NCBI GenBank assembly: GCA_013115135.1
Contig: JABANP010000572.1
Coordinates: 1 to 31,687, forward strand
Reading direction: 5' to 3'
From: Perkinsus olseni
Lineage: Eukaryota; Perkinsozoa; Perkinsida; Perkinsidae
Length of the DNA: 31,687 bases
This document shows positions 9,564 to 20,515 of this stretch, in pieces (within the stretch, counting starts at the first letter, position 1; the number at the start of each line of letters is the position of its first letter). The position numbers were made by a program, and so were the translations under genes. The notes under the pieces were generated by a model, which ran no database searches, had not been told where the DNA came from, and worked only from the letters and a program-made list of their open reading frames with translations.

Positions 9564-12500
9564 ATGGCGGAAGAAGCGCTCGAGGAGGGCTTAAAAATGT
9601 AGTATGCTGGGATCGAACCTGCGTCATTGGATCCTAATAATCAGGTTCGGCCTCGACTCAAATGAGCGATCCAAGCTGACTTGCAATAATGTCTACGTAC
9701 ATGCCATCGTGCGTCCTCGGCCGGGCTTCTTCGACCCCGGCAAGGATGCCGAGGGGAACCCTCTCAGTGGTGAGTTCGTCAAGGCGCGGCTGTTGTCGTG
9801 GGGAAGACTGCTTGTCAGTTCCCACGACCAGCGGAGAGGTCGTCGGCTTCGTCGATTTGCATGGTAATGAGGAGGGAGCGAAAGTGTTCAAAGGACTCGG
9901 GTAAAAGTTTTTTCGAACCAGTGTGGCGGGTCGGATTTTTACAAAATCGATCGCGTGATCGATTATGCTCCGCGGTTCAGATACGCGAAAGTTCGTTGGG
10001 AACCGGCCACTGAAGGAGGCAAATCGAGCTTATCTGAGTAAATCTAAATCGATCGTCAGGGCGCGCGCTAAGTGCATAGGCTTACTTCACGCAGGCACAG
10101 TATCGCTGAGACGTCGTCGGAGTTGCAAATTGTAGATGATGAGACTGGACTTGTTGACAAGTTGGTTGGGGATACTATGGCGTAAGTCGGAGTATCTTTC
10201 GACCTCGCGAAATGCATGCTTAACCTCAAGATACTTCGGTCTTCCTCCTGATACGTTGGACGTTTTCACCGGGCCCAAGTTTGATGCCAAAAAGCGTCAG
10301 GTGAGCGATTCAAGCCGCTGGTGGCCGAGTTGCCAGGCTTCTCAGTAGAGCGTACACTTTGATCGATCCTTAGGAGTTAGTTATTCTCTGTAGCTCAACA
10401 GGAAAACTTGAGGGGCACGTAGACTTAACTTAGTAATAGAGGAGACAGTGGCGATATCCAGCTCAGCTTAGCCTAGCGTTGGCGTTGTGTGGTCCATTCT
10501 CGTAGTTGCCCCTTCTCGTGTATCGGGCCTCAGGCCTATCATGTGCGTCAATCGCGGACTGGTCCTGCGGCCCGTTTCCGACTAATGCCGTTCAGATTGA
10601 TATCTTTTTGAAGTACTGGCAATCCGTCAAGGAAGAAAAAGAGGACGAATTCGGTCGGCCCGTGGCCCCCAGCATTTCCCTCAATTGTGAAGTTTTCGAT
10701 GCCGCGGGGAAGGCAATTGTAAGTATCCTCTCGGCTGGGCTTCCCTCGATAAATTTTCCCTCTCCTTCAGGGCACTGTGAACAAAGTCGATTCTCATCTT
10801 TATAAATCTTCAATTCGACTGAAGGATCTTTCCGTCACCACTCAATCGATATTAAGTCTCGAGCTGCATCGGCTGCCTGATAAGGTTAAGGGATTGGTGA
10901 TCTCAGCTACCTGCTCTGATGTGAGTAGCGCTCGCCCTGGTGATCGATTGTGGCAGATGGTTGTGCTTTTCAGCAATACAAGCTAAGGCATTTCAGGAGC
11001 TTCGGTTTTCATCCCAAAGGGTGAGGTTGGGGAGGTCGCGGGTTCGATTCTCGGTAGAGGAATCTTTGGCAGATATAATGTCGACTTGGCCGGTCTTGTG
11101 ACTGAGCCGAAGGGTGTTGGCGGAGAAGTGAACGGCGTATCGATCTGTGAGGGGAACGGCAGCTCTGGAGTGGCCCTGTTAGTGATGGTAAAGCAGAAGG
11201 TTGGGTCGGAGGTAAAAACATGCGGGATGCCGGGATCGAACCCGGGACCTCTATTCTTAGGGTGACCGATGGTTCGGAGTGAAAATTGATAAGAACGTCA
11301 GTGGAAGGATGCCCAAGGACATGAGACCAGTAAGGGAAAGGATCGCTGTTGAGTGAAGATCTTGCTATCTTGCGGTTCCTCAACGCTATCTCGCAATTCG
11401 ATCGTATGAGCTGCTTGCCTACACTATGAGTTTTACTAATAGGTCGATAGTGCAATGGACGGATCGAAAGATACGTATCCGAGCCAATTACGATACCTAG
11501 GGGTCGGTAGTTCCCTCCAGGGCGTCCTGTGATCGTCCCCTTGTATGACTTTTTCAAATTACTCGGGAGCATCGAATCCTGTGAAGACGGGGGCTCGCAG
11601 CGGAGACGTACCACATTTCCCCTGCATCGTAATCCCGAAAAATGAACAAGTGGAAAGGGTCGTCCTAGCAATCGGCAATGATGTTGCGCCAGGTGCTCAC
11701 CCAGATCTTCAATTCGACCAAGGATAAAGTCCGAAATGTTAAGTTCCGTAGAGACACCAACGGCAACTGCGTGGACATCGCCGTCGCCTTTGACGAGTGC
11801 GAAGTTCATTATCGTTCGGAGCAACGGGCTAAGGAGACGTTCAAGAAGCATTTCGAAGCGCTCACTGATAAATACAAGAAGGTAGGGAGGAATGATGGCC
11901 CTTCGACCGCGGTCGTCTGGAGAGGGCGGGGTGATTGAGTGGCCATTTCGTCGCTCGATTTGCGAGATAGTTAATGATTCTCAGAAATTGATGGCTTCGG
12001 GCGAGAATCCGGAGAAAGCGACGGGATCGGCGCAGAGGTACGCGGCATTGCAGCTGAAGCAGACGAAGGGGAAGCAGTTTCGGATACTGTGGAAGAAGAA
12101 GACGATAGAGAATGTGAAGAAGGGGATGCATCCGGTAGGGTGTTTTGGGATGTTCTCTTTGAAGAAGAATTGCGAGGGCAGGCTAGAGCATGGTGTCTTG
12201 TGTTCGATTGAAGTTGCGATTCTTGGATGGGAAGTAGAGCTCCCTTCTTCAAATGGCAAGCGCTGAAAATTGAAGTCTGATTTGTGAAGTGAATTCACTT
12301 AGCGAAATACAGATGGTTCGCTGTTTCGCAAGGAGCATCGATTATTTAGACGAGTAACGGAACTTGCATTTCGGACGTTGTTTTTGGGACAGATGAAAGC
12401 ACAATTATTAGCCAAGAAAGCTGCGATGGATGAAGCCATGTTCCTTGGTAAGGAGGACTCGACTGCTTTGCTTCGCTCCGCGAGGAAATGAAGGTTTTTT

Positions 12501-13084
12501 GTCAGGGCGAAAGGAAGAGGTGATGGAGCAAGTAAGGAGAGAAGCGGAGGAGGAACGACTCAATCTGGAGTTAGCGAATAAGGCTGCGAAGGAAAGATAC
12601 GATTCGACCTGGGGAGGGAAGGTGAGTCTGGTTGACGTTGAAGAGGTCGCCGTGCGATATCTCATGAGAGAGAATGTAGTAGTACAACGTAACATGAGTA
12701 GATTGGGCTCATAGTGAACGAGAGAGGGCGGGTGTGGAGTAGTCGAGAGAATTGGAGTTGATTAACAGGACGGTGAAGCTAGTGAGAACACAGTCCAGCT
12801 GTGCGATGTAGACAGTGCAATTGAAGTAGTAATTATACGTAGCAATACGGCAACTCTTGAAAACAGCATATTGGTGCAAGACGAAGGTTTTCATCCGAAG
12901 GGGAAAAAGTGCGCGATTGCTATCTTAGCTTGTGCAGGTCAGTAATTGGTACGGCAGTTGGTTCGGCGAAGGACGCAGTGATACCGCTGATGCGATGGAG
13001 GCGGGTGGAGGGATGGAGGGAGATGGAAAGAAGAAAAAGAAGAAAAGCCGACGGCAGGCATCGAAGACCAGCTCCTGGTTCTGA
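9564..13084 (+). CDS. About 16-exon protein with possible TerD-like domain and C-terminal coiled coil
   Basis: Exons joined in phase: 9564-9598, 9645-9769, 9819-9900, 10095-10181, 10231-10300, 10596-10718, 10771-10920, 10974-11020, 11073-11211, 11261-11329, 11693-11881, 11985-12134, a short one near 12166-12193, 12313-12447, 12506-12621, 12938-13084. Start ATG 9564 is preceded in frame by a stop. The middle (SISLNCEVFDAAGKAI … RLPDKVKGLVISATC … ALLVMVKQKVG … DRWFGVKID) resembles a TerD-type stress-protein fold, but I cannot confirm this. Later exons give KQFRILWKKKTIENVKKGMH and a charged helix (EEVMEQVRREAEEERLNLEL); the last exon ends in a lysine/arginine-rich tail before SSWF. The gene could also be two genes split near 11330-11690. 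A broken duplicate of its 3' half lies at 21.7-23.2 kb. Three introns carry B boxes. Confidence 0.7.
9599..9644 (+). other. 46-nt intron carrying an antisense B box
   Basis: GTAGTATGCTGGGATCGAAC begins the intron and TAATAATCAG ends it. GGGATCGAACC at 9609-9619 is the reverse complement of a perfect B box. It joins EEGLKM to FGLDSNERSKL (phase 2). Confidence 0.8.
9901..10094 (+). other. Longer intron with AATCGATC palindrome and GGGCGCGCGCT motif
   Basis: This 194-nt intron contains the near-palindrome at 9945-9964 and, near 10045-10070, AAATCGATCGTCAGGGCGCG followed by CGCTAAG. The same combination (AAATCGATC then GGGCGCGCGCT) occurs near 7153-7185 in a different context. Confidence 0.6.
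11021..11072 (+). other. 52-nt intron carrying a B box (sense)
   Basis: GTGAGG…CTTTGGCAG. It contains GGAGGTCGCGGGTTCGATTC, which looks like a tRNA variable loop (AGGTC) followed by a T-arm; the B box GGTTCGATTCT is at 11041-11051. Joins SFGFHPK(G) to YNVDLAGLV, phase 2. Confidence 0.8.
11212..11260 (+). other. 49-nt intron carrying an antisense B box
   Basis: GTAAAAACATGCGGGATGCC opens the intron and ATTCTTAG closes it. GGGATCGAACC at 11232-11242 is the reverse complement of a perfect B box, flanked by CC..GG arms. On the minus strand it reads like a tRNA 3' half (AGAGGTC, T-arm, then GCATCCCGCA). Joins QKVGSE to GDRWFGVKID, phase 0. Confidence 0.85.
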
Positions 13085-13744
13085 TGTCCATGATTTGTGC
13101 ATGCAGTCTTGAAAGCTTTCAGTGCTGTGTTGAAGGAAGTTCATGCGGAACTCCTCCGCTTGTGTTGCTGAGCCATTGAATTTAAGCCTGCTGGCGCATC
13201 GGATGCACGATGCAGATTCAACATGTTGGGAGCCGAAAGTATCAGCTGAGTTATCGACCGTACGAGTCCCATCTGCGGATGACTCTGAGACTCCCGGTCT
13301 GAGTTACGCCCATGCTTAGTAACCATACCTGCTCAACACACTAACTGCTTCATACCAATAACCGTCCCTGATAACCGAGTGATGTACACTGTGTAAACCC
13401 AATTGTATCAGTATATCGGCCGATACCACAGAGGGAGTACACAGAAATCCCCGGAGTCTTCGGACATGGGAACGTCACAGGGATAATAGGGACATTGATG
13501 CCGAGGAATTCTTACTCAAAGCCTTTACTCCATACTCAGAGTCATCCTTACACAGATACTCATCAGAGACAAGTTGTCTCAGACAACGCAGGCACCCGTC
13601 GTGTATGCCCCCGTAGCTGTGCTCAACACTACAGGCTGTAGTCTACAGCACAGAGCAATATAAAAGACGGAAAACGATTCTCATGTACACCGCGAATAGA
13701 TAGCGAAGTTAAGTAAGAACGCAGGAGCGCTGACTCGTCAAGGC

Positions 13745-13791
13745 GGAAGCCTCAGATCGGACCTTCCAGGAAGGTCCGATCTGAGGCTTCC
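13745..13791. repeat. Perfect palindrome, 23-bp arms, 1-nt centre
   Basis: The left arm starts GGAAGCCTCAGATCGG (13745-13767), the single central base is A13768, and the right arm (13769-13791) is its exact reverse complement. It lies a few bases upstream of the inverted-repeat element at 13799. Confidence 0.95.
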
Positions 13792-13798
13792 ATGGGCA

Positions 13799-14244
13799 CC
13801 GTTACGGCTTCATTACGGTTTACGTTACGGTGTGCGTAACGTAAGTAGTTTACGGTTACGGAAGGGGCTTACGACTTCACGGTTGGTGCTGAACTGCCTT
13901 TTTGGAATTGTGGCGGAAACATTCGCTGTAAGGCATTTCACCATAGCTCAAATAGTTGTTAAACTCATTATTGGTGGGTCGGATTCAACCGAAGCGCTGG
14001 GAGACTAACATTTGGCTCCGCATTGACCGCGCGTCTCCCTTTGAATTCCATCCGTCTCACTCCCAGACTGACCCGGAACTGTCGAGTCGGCCTTGTCTAC
14101 GCATGCGCATTCACATGAAACAGACTTAGACGACTTGAATGGTAATTCCTCGTTTTGTCCATTACATCTCCGTAAGAGCCGTTACGGCGCCGTGATTTTA
14201 CGTTACGGGCCTTGAAGCGTAACCGTAAAAGTCAGCCGTAACGG
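13799..14244. mobile_element. About 446-bp MITE-like element with GTTACGG-rich terminal inverted repeats
   Basis: The left end starts CCGTTACGGCT followed by ACGGTTTACG and CGTAACGTAA. The right end reads as the inverse: TTACGTTACGG, then GTAACCGT, then AGCCGTAACGG. Arms are about 50 nt with mismatches. No coding capacity inside. No clear target-site duplication could be fixed. Non-autonomous DNA element is the best guess. Confidence 0.65.
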
Positions 14245-14908
14245 TCCGTAACTTAATTCTGCCCATCTATAACCTTCCTCAAAAAAGGACTAGCTTGAGG
14301 AATGGGAGCATGAGGAAGCAGTGCTTCCGAAGCACTATGGCCGGATCTGTTCAGGATATCGTACATACTGATGAGACTGAGAAAACCGCCACTGGTAGGC
14401 CAAGTCATACTTGAGGACATTGGGCGGCGCTAGAAGAGGATGTCCACAAGCACCATAGGCCGCAATACCGCCATCAATGATAGCTGGTCAATGAAATTAT
14501 ACTGCTGATCGTAGACGAGAGCTTACACGGGCTAATAGAGACTGCTATATGTAACCCAGGGAACACGATACCCAGATATAGGAGAAGTGAATCTCAATAG
14601 CGTATGAAAAGATCAATGGTGAATCTCTTAAGACTTAAGGCTAGCAGAAGACAATCTCACAAACAATGGCGTGCGCGCCTGCGACACGACAACACTATAT
14701 CTGAGAAATAACAATCGAAATTACTCTAGGCCTTTAAGAGGTTCAAATTGAGCTGAGAAGATGAAAAGACCACCAGCTCACACCGCTGGTGCAACTTGCC
14801 TTCTACTACCAGACAAGCTGAAACTACTGACGGAGCGTAGCAAATCCTATTAGACCCTTTTCTGGCTGGACTTCGAAATACTCTCCGATGAAGGCGTAGG
14901 TAAGAGAT

Positions 14909-15570
14909 AAAATTGGACTCGAGGGAAGTTTATTGATAATGATATGCTATAGCGAGGCTTTAGCCGCTCCAGCGCTATAATAGCGCTGATCCAGAACGTG
15001 TACTCATGCACGCGAGTGCAAGGCGCAGGATGAGGTCAGACGGTTATCTGAGACTAATGGTACGCAGGAGCAGTAAAGGTAATGTTGGAGCTATGCCGCC
15101 CTGGAGTCCAGGGCCTGGACTGAACTCAGTGCCATTAAGGTCTCAAGAGAAGGGCTAACTTGAATAATTACGAGTCGGGTCTAGGGAAAAATCTAATGAT
15201 CTGACTATTCAACTAATCTACCTAAGCGAATAAAGCGATTGCACGCATACTCAGGTTCCTCGCGAAGCTCGTTGCCTAATCGTTTTCGGCTAAATCGTAG
15301 ATGAAAAAACAGGGACTCTCTTTTTATAGAATCTTTCGATAAGGTTGACTGGTGAAAAATGGCCACTGCCCGGCCCGGGCAAAACATGCGTGCACGCTAG
15401 TTGCACGCGAACACATCAAGTGTAAAAGGAGACAAAGTTATGTCATGTCACCACCGTCGTACAACCGATGCCCACGAGAGATCATCCACAACACAGTGCT
15501 AATCATTGATTAGCTCTGACAGATAACTTACCTGAGGTAAGTGCAGCCATGATAGTCTAACAGCTGAGTC
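14909..15570 (+). repeat. Dispersed repeat copy A, interrupted by a 453-bp insertion
   Basis: Matches the segment 17340-17527 on the other side of the protease gene: shared AAATTGGACT, then CTCATGCACGCGAGTGCAA, then GCAGTAAAGGTAA, then AGTCTAACAGCTGAG. In copy A the last two blocks are separated by 15083-15535. Both copies lie in the same direction and flank the protease gene at 15910-16998. Confidence 0.75.
15083..15535. mobile_element. 453-bp insertion with AGGTAA target-site duplication
   Basis: AGGTAA stands immediately before the insert (15077-15082) and again at its end (15535-15540, the first A being the last insert base or part of the duplication). The uninterrupted copy at about 17490 has the motif once. 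This empty-site comparison is good evidence for an insertion. No terminal inverted repeats and no convincing coding capacity are visible. Confidence 0.6.
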
Positions 15571-15909
15571 AGCTGAGCTGACTAGTACTGACCTGAAGTA
15601 CTAGTGCAAAGCCCATGATGATATGAAATACTGGTGATTAGTAAGCAGTAGAGATGCTTGTCACTATAGTGCACTCGAGTGATGGGCAAACAGCGAACAA
15701 CAAACGTAGTCGGAGATGATCTGAGAACTGGTACAAGTCTCCTCTCGCAGGAGTTGCACAAAAGCAACTCTACGTGGAATAGTAGAACACCCATCCATCG
15801 GCCCAACAAAGTCACTCGTGCGCACAGTAGCACGCAGGTATAATCAGAAAAAGTTCAACAATAAGCTACAACTCAAAAGCGTTCAAACCGGAGTTCCTCT
15901 CTTTCTTCA

Positions 15910-16998
15910 CTACTGGCGGAGCTTGGCAACCCCGAGTCGACCTTCGGATGGTCGGAACTCGAAGTAAGTGCCGGGCATGATGAACGCTGGCAGAGTCCAG
16001 CGGTCGCCAGCGGCAGCTTTGATGGCGAGGAAGCAAGTGCCATCGACTTTTCGGGCATAACTGGTAAGAGTTGTGGTCGCTTCTCCCTTGTCGCCCAAGC
16101 CGATCTCTATGGGCGGCAGGAACCTCATGAAGAAGCAGTCGAATATCGTGAGGTCCAAGGTAGGAATATACTTCGAGCCAGCTTCAGCGCCGCTACGAAT
16201 GGCAATCTCCGTCAAAATGCGTTTGAGAAGATGACCACGTTCGGGTTCTGGTACGAGCATGTCTTGGGCCCCCGTATCGATGATAGCAAAGCCATCGATG
16301 AGACGTTCATGCGAGTTACCAACTTTCAAGTGAGCAACCGAGACCACAGGAACGTCCTGGAAGCTTAGCGGGACAAAAGTCAGCGGCGGCGTGTACAGGG
16401 TAGAATCACCACCCGCAAGGAGGAGCTCTCCGTCTATGTGGCCGCAAGCCGGCTTGTTCAGGTACAACGCGAAGGAAGAGGAGCCCAAAACAGGTTCAAG
16501 TTGGCCCATGAGTGATGGGTAACGTCGACGATCACGACGACCGAGTCCAATAGTGTGCGACGGTTTCAAGCCCTCAGGAGCTTCGTATCCGTCAACTAAC
16601 CCGAACTGGAGCGGACCATTAATCTCATCCACCGAGCCCGCAATTTGCCGTACAGTGTAGGGAAAAAGGTGAATGATATATCCATCGCTGTATGTGAAAT
16701 TCGAGACACGAGAGGGTGAACAGGACTCCGGGCATCGATAGCGCGAAACCGGAAAGTCAACACAATGGAAATGATCGTCGTACCACTCGTCCCACACAAG
16801 GAACGACAGTGAAGTACCAGTATCGACCGCAACAGTAAGATTTTGATGATCAACTTCGAGTTGGCCGAAAAGACCATAGCCATATGCCGGTTGATAGGTG
16901 TACTGAGTAGGAAGCCTCAATACTTGGCCATATACGACAGAGATGATGGCAAGGAAGCACAGCAGCAGTAGGAGTGAAGAGGACGAGGCTTCGTGCAT
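15910..16998 (-). CDS. Secreted pepsin-like aspartyl protease (peptidase family A1), intact
   Basis: Single uninterrupted 362-residue frame. The N-terminus (MHEASSSSLLLLLCFLAIIS) is a clear signal peptide ending near VYGQ. Both catalytic motifs are present: VAVDTGTSLSFLVWDEW in the N-lobe and AIIDTGAQDMLV in the C-lobe, as in the A1 family where paired aspartates form the active site. Paired cysteines (FHCVDFPVSRYRCPESC) and the C-lobe FDCFFMRFLPPIEIGLG look conserved with the second protease at 23.65-24.74 kb. No propeptide is obvious, which may make it compact relative to pepsins. Likely secreted or in an endomembrane compartment, where it would cleave proteins at acid pH. It is flanked on both sides by copies of a dispersed repeat. 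No intron, unlike most neighbours. Confidence 0.92.
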   Translation of the reverse strand: MHEASSSSLLLLLCFLAIISVVYGQVLRLPTQYTYQPAYGYGLFGQLEVDHQNLTVAVDTGTSLSFLVWDEWYDDHFHCVDFPVSRYRCPESCSPSRVSNFTYSDGYIIHLFPYTVRQIAGSVDEINGPLQFGLVDGYEAPEGLKPSHTIGLGRRDRRRYPSLMGQLEPVLGSSSFALYLNKPACGHIDGELLLAGGDSTLYTPPLTFVPLSFQDVPVVSVAHLKVGNSHERLIDGFAIIDTGAQDMLVPEPERGHLLKRILTEIAIRSGAEAGSKYIPTLDLTIFDCFFMRFLPPIEIGLGDKGEATTTLTSYARKVDGTCFLAIKAAAGDRWTLPAFIMPGTYFEFRPSEGRLGVAKLRQ

Positions 16999-17135
16999 TA
17001 CAGACTCTTCAATACAGAGCTTGATGACAAATACCTAAAACTGTCTCACGACAATTCTCATCAACTGCCGTCGACGGAAACCGACCTCATTCGTAGCAAA
17101 AAAGTGGGCTCCCTGTAAGGTCGATCAGAGAACCC

Positions 17136-17162
17136 TGATATGATGACTGAGTCATCATATCA
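17136..17162. repeat. Perfect palindrome, 13-bp arms, 1-nt centre
   Basis: TGATATGATGACT, then a single G at 17149, then the exact reverse complement. Lies about 140 bp upstream of the protease start codon (minus-strand gene). Confidence 0.9.
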
Positions 17163-17339
17163 AGGATCTCTGACGGGCCTGATGCTCGAGTCATCAGCTT
17201 GACAAGTCATCAAGATTCGTCAAGCGTGAGTTCGTTCGACGTTAAAGTCGAAAATAGAAACCGCGAACTGCCCGAGTGAACGTAAACGGATGTGTACTAC
17301 AACTCAGTGGCTATTTGAGACGAGGCTCAAAGAAAGGCA

Positions 17340-17527
17340 AAATTGGACTGGATGGGAGCTGCGCAATAATGTGATATACAGCTTACTAAGCTAAGCTTAG
17401 TGTAGCACGTATACTCATGCACGCGAGTGCAAAGTGCAGAATGAAGTTAGACGGTTAGCTGATACTAATGGTACGTAGTAGCAGTAAAGGTAAGTGTAGC
17501 GATGGTAGTCTAACAGCTGAGTAGTTA
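17340..17527 (+). repeat. Dispersed repeat copy B (uninterrupted)
   Basis: Homologous to 14909-15082 plus 15536-15570, with shared CTCATGCACGCGAGTGCAA and AGTCTAACAGCTGAG. It lacks the 453-bp insert. Identity is visibly below 90 percent, so the copies are not recent. Confidence 0.75.
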
Positions 17528-17639
17528 ACCGGATGGCAGCTATTAAATAACGCACACTATAGTCGTCACCATGTTGTCACTATAGTGCAGACAAGCGCCA
17601 CCGACAGGCAATCGATAGCTAATGGGCGCGCCGCTGGGC

Positions 17640-18300
17640 GCAATCAACGCGAAAAGGACGGAGCGACGGTCTCTCTACAATCGTAATTCCAAAACCCAAG
17701 TGCCGCCGCTGGGGCCTGGGCAGAGTCTCCCAACGGCCTAGTTAATTGCTCCCTTACGCACTTTCCACTCATCTGCTCATCCCATTTTTCACTATCCTCC
17801 GTAAGTGTCACGAGGGGACACTGCGCACGCGTGTATGCTAGCGTCATTAGATCGATATATTCAATCTCGCAGTTGCAGCTCATTACTCGTAAATTATGGA
17901 CGACTCGGAGCCGTGATCATAATGAATTGGGGATGTTTGTTTTCGTTTGGGAATTTTGCTATATCAATACGATTGTCATGCTTTCTAATGGTTGAGGCGA
18001 CTGCCTCTATGGCTAACCTAAAATTAACTTTTCGATACATGCTAAAAACAGGGGAGACGCGCGAACCAAAAGAGATGTTCAAGGGGTACCTTGAGCAGGG
18101 ACTCGAGGGAGTGCAGACAGTTTCCGAGGAACCCATCCAGGCTGGGACGGATGACTTCCTCCCACCCTCACCGCAAGTTTGCGCGGCACCACCTTCAGCG
18201 TCTGTCGCGTCGGCGACCAATGCGAGTGACTCGCAGCGAGTCCGCTAGTCACATAACCTCTACAATCAGAAGTAACGAAAGGCTGGAAGGGTGAATAGCT
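17640..18300. other. Possible coding remnant before the retroelement
   Basis: A plus-strand frame (17805-18248) ends in a stretch that looks protein-like: REPKEMFKGYLEQGLEGVQT then a Ser/Pro/Ala-rich tail. It might be the 5' ORF of the retroelement that follows, but no nucleic-acid-binding motif is visible. The tail holds the small palindrome GACTCGC A GCGAGTC at 18228-18242. I do not call a gene. Confidence 0.25.
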
Positions 18301-19645
18301 GCTTGAGGCTCACAACCAAATCCGACGCTTGTCGGCGATGCCGTTCGGACACCTCCAAGACGAAGGCGGATCTTCTGAGCTCTCAACATGCAGTCGAACC
18401 TGATCGTTACTGCGTCGTAGAGTAGCTCTCAGTGTGGTACTCAGCAAACCTGATAGACTCCTCCCAAGGACTTGCATGACTTCAGTCATTGAAGTTCAGT
18501 GCTCGCTTTAAGACTTCCGTCACTCTCAACGATGAGTCCTAAATTGGAACTTCAGGAAGGCCCCTCATGGAGCAACGCTTGTAATGCCAGCCCACCTCTG
18601 TCTAGCTTATCAGAAGGTGAGCTAGGGTCGATAGAGGAGCAGTGACCTACCAGGAACAAGGTTCCAACACCATATTAAGCTTAAATGTGCCGAAACAAAA
18701 GCCAAGCTAGGCAGGCTCAGGCACCTGGGCTGGGCACGTGCGGGTATCACCGGGAAGAAAGTGATAAAAACTCACAAGGTGGCGATAGTTCCGGCGCTCC
18801 GTCACGCTGTCGGAGCATGGAAGGAGGGGCTGGAGTCAGCCACAGCGAAATCGGCCTTGCTGCAGGTTTCGGCTATGGTGGCGAGGATAGCCCTCCAGGC
18901 TCCACGGAACAGCTCTAATGCGGCACTCTGTGTCGCGGCTCAGCCGCGGCGGCTGGCACCTTGCCAGCAGACTTGGAGCTTGGTACCATCGCGGCCACCA
19001 GGCTTGCTGCGCTTGGGTGCGCTGAGGCCCTAGACCAATCTCTCTCGGTCAAGGGCTTGACCCTCCGTGAGTGTCGCGATGGCGGTGATACGGTTCAGCG
19101 CTGGAGGGGTTTGCCTACCCAGCCCTGGCATCCCTGGGACCAAGGGATACCAGGTCGAGACTACAATCACGGAACGCGAGGAGGTCAAGAGCTACGCTCT
19201 TGAGGCTCTCCGAACGAATAACGCCATCTCCACGGTCCGTGAATCACGGATGGTTCGGTGGTCAAGGACGTCAAGACCGGCGCTGCAATGGTGGTTTATC
19301 GCGGAGGTGTTGAGGTTTATTTCAACTTCTGGAAGCTCTCCTTCTACGCTAAGATTACAGACTGCGAATTCCTCGGGGTTCTTGAAGGAGTCCGTTGGAT
19401 TGTCGCGAAGGAGGAGAATGAGACTTGGGAGTTCTTTACGGACTCTCAGGCGGTGCTCAAAATCCTGTCGTCTCGAGCTTCCACGGCCCGGTGGGATAAG
19501 GCGAGGCAGCCAAGGGTGCCTCCATAAGGGAAGTCTCTGCGGGGACTGAAATTAGTGTGAGGACTCTTCGGCGATGTCAAAGTGAAGCTGGCCGCCTGTC
19601 ACTGCGCAAGTGGTGGTCGGACAAGAGAGCCAGCCTTGACACGTC

Positions 19646-19687
19646 AGTCGACTCGCGGCGAGTCGACTATCCCGGCGACTCGCCGGG
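19646..19687. repeat. Two adjacent palindromes, each with a 1-nt centre
   Basis: AGTCGACTCGC / G / reverse complement at 19646-19668, then CCCGGCGA / C / reverse complement at 19671-19687. They mark the left edge of the insertion that splits the LINE. Confidence 0.9.
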
Positions 19688-20486
19688 TGGTCGGTTTTGG
19701 GGGTTTATTCTATAACTCCCCCCCGGGGAGTTATTCCGTGGTTTATGGGGTTTATACCGGGGGTCTACGGGGTGAATGGTGCTTCGTGGGAAAGCACGTC
19801 CATTAGCCAATATTCTTGCCACTCTTGTTTCTTCGCGCGCTTCGCGCGCGCCCATGTCCGCATTCTCCACCGTAGATACCTTTGTAGAGTCTCTAGCGCG
19901 AGCCACGTCGTCATGATTGTGGCATTGTCATGTCGCTACGCCGTGGAATTACTGTGAAAGTTTTTGAGTCACAAAATTTTCACACAAACAATTTCTAGTA
20001 GAAATTGCACTCGTACAAATTTCCTACAAGTGCAGTTGCTATGCGTTCGAGTGAATGTGACTGAGCTGAACAGTTTGACAGCCGAGCAGCCCTTCGGTTT
20101 AGCTTGGGATCTCAGGGTCCGGTAATTTTATCAGTAAGTTACTGACAGTAACGCATGCCCCGCAAACCCGACCCAGATAAGCTAATAGCTTAAAGCTATC
20201 AATCCCATATTCATCCCGCTGTCTAAGAGCTATAAACCCCACATTCATACGACAGTCTAAGTGATATCACCTCTCCTTTGGATTTTGGGAATTACCCATC
20301 ATGCATAGTACCCGTACGAAGGGCGAGATTCTTGCAAATCTTGCATATCTTGTTATTTTCTTCCAATAACTCTTCGCGCTCTAGAAAGCCCCAAAAACCC
20401 CCGGGGATGAATCGGCATTTCTCCCCGTGCAGTAATTGGGGGTTTTTGGGGCGGGGTTTATTATAACTCCCCAGCCACCGACCACC
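19686..20486. mobile_element. About 800-bp inverted-repeat element inside the LINE
   Basis: Ends in GGTGGTCGG (19686-19694) and its reverse complement CCGACCACC (20478-20486). Inside both ends lies GGGGTTTATT..ATAACTCCCC. A 14-bp inverted repeat (CCCCAAAAACCCCC at 20389-20402 and its complement at 20438-20451) forms a strong hairpin. No coding capacity recognised. Confidence 0.5.
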
Positions 20487-20515
20487 ACCTGGGCCAGGTA
20501 GACATGGGCAAAATT

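Larger units (their letters stand above)
13085..15900. other. 2.8-kb stretch without genes, rich in repeats
   Basis: No reading frame above 60 codons occurs on either strand between about 13330 and 15200, which is long for this gene-dense window. It holds 3' flank shared with the duplicate at 22.9-23.2 kb (to about 13600), a 47-bp palindrome, a GTTACGG-rich inverted-repeat element, and the interrupted repeat described separately. Small hairpins occur, for example around 14970-14995 (CAGCGCTA..TAGCGCTG). I see no RNA gene I can name. Confidence 0.7.

Noticed and set aside
11009..11851. 280-codon minus-strand ORF
   Set aside because: Antisense to the plus-strand exons at 11073-11329 and 11693-11881, whose phases close and which are conserved as protein in the duplicate.
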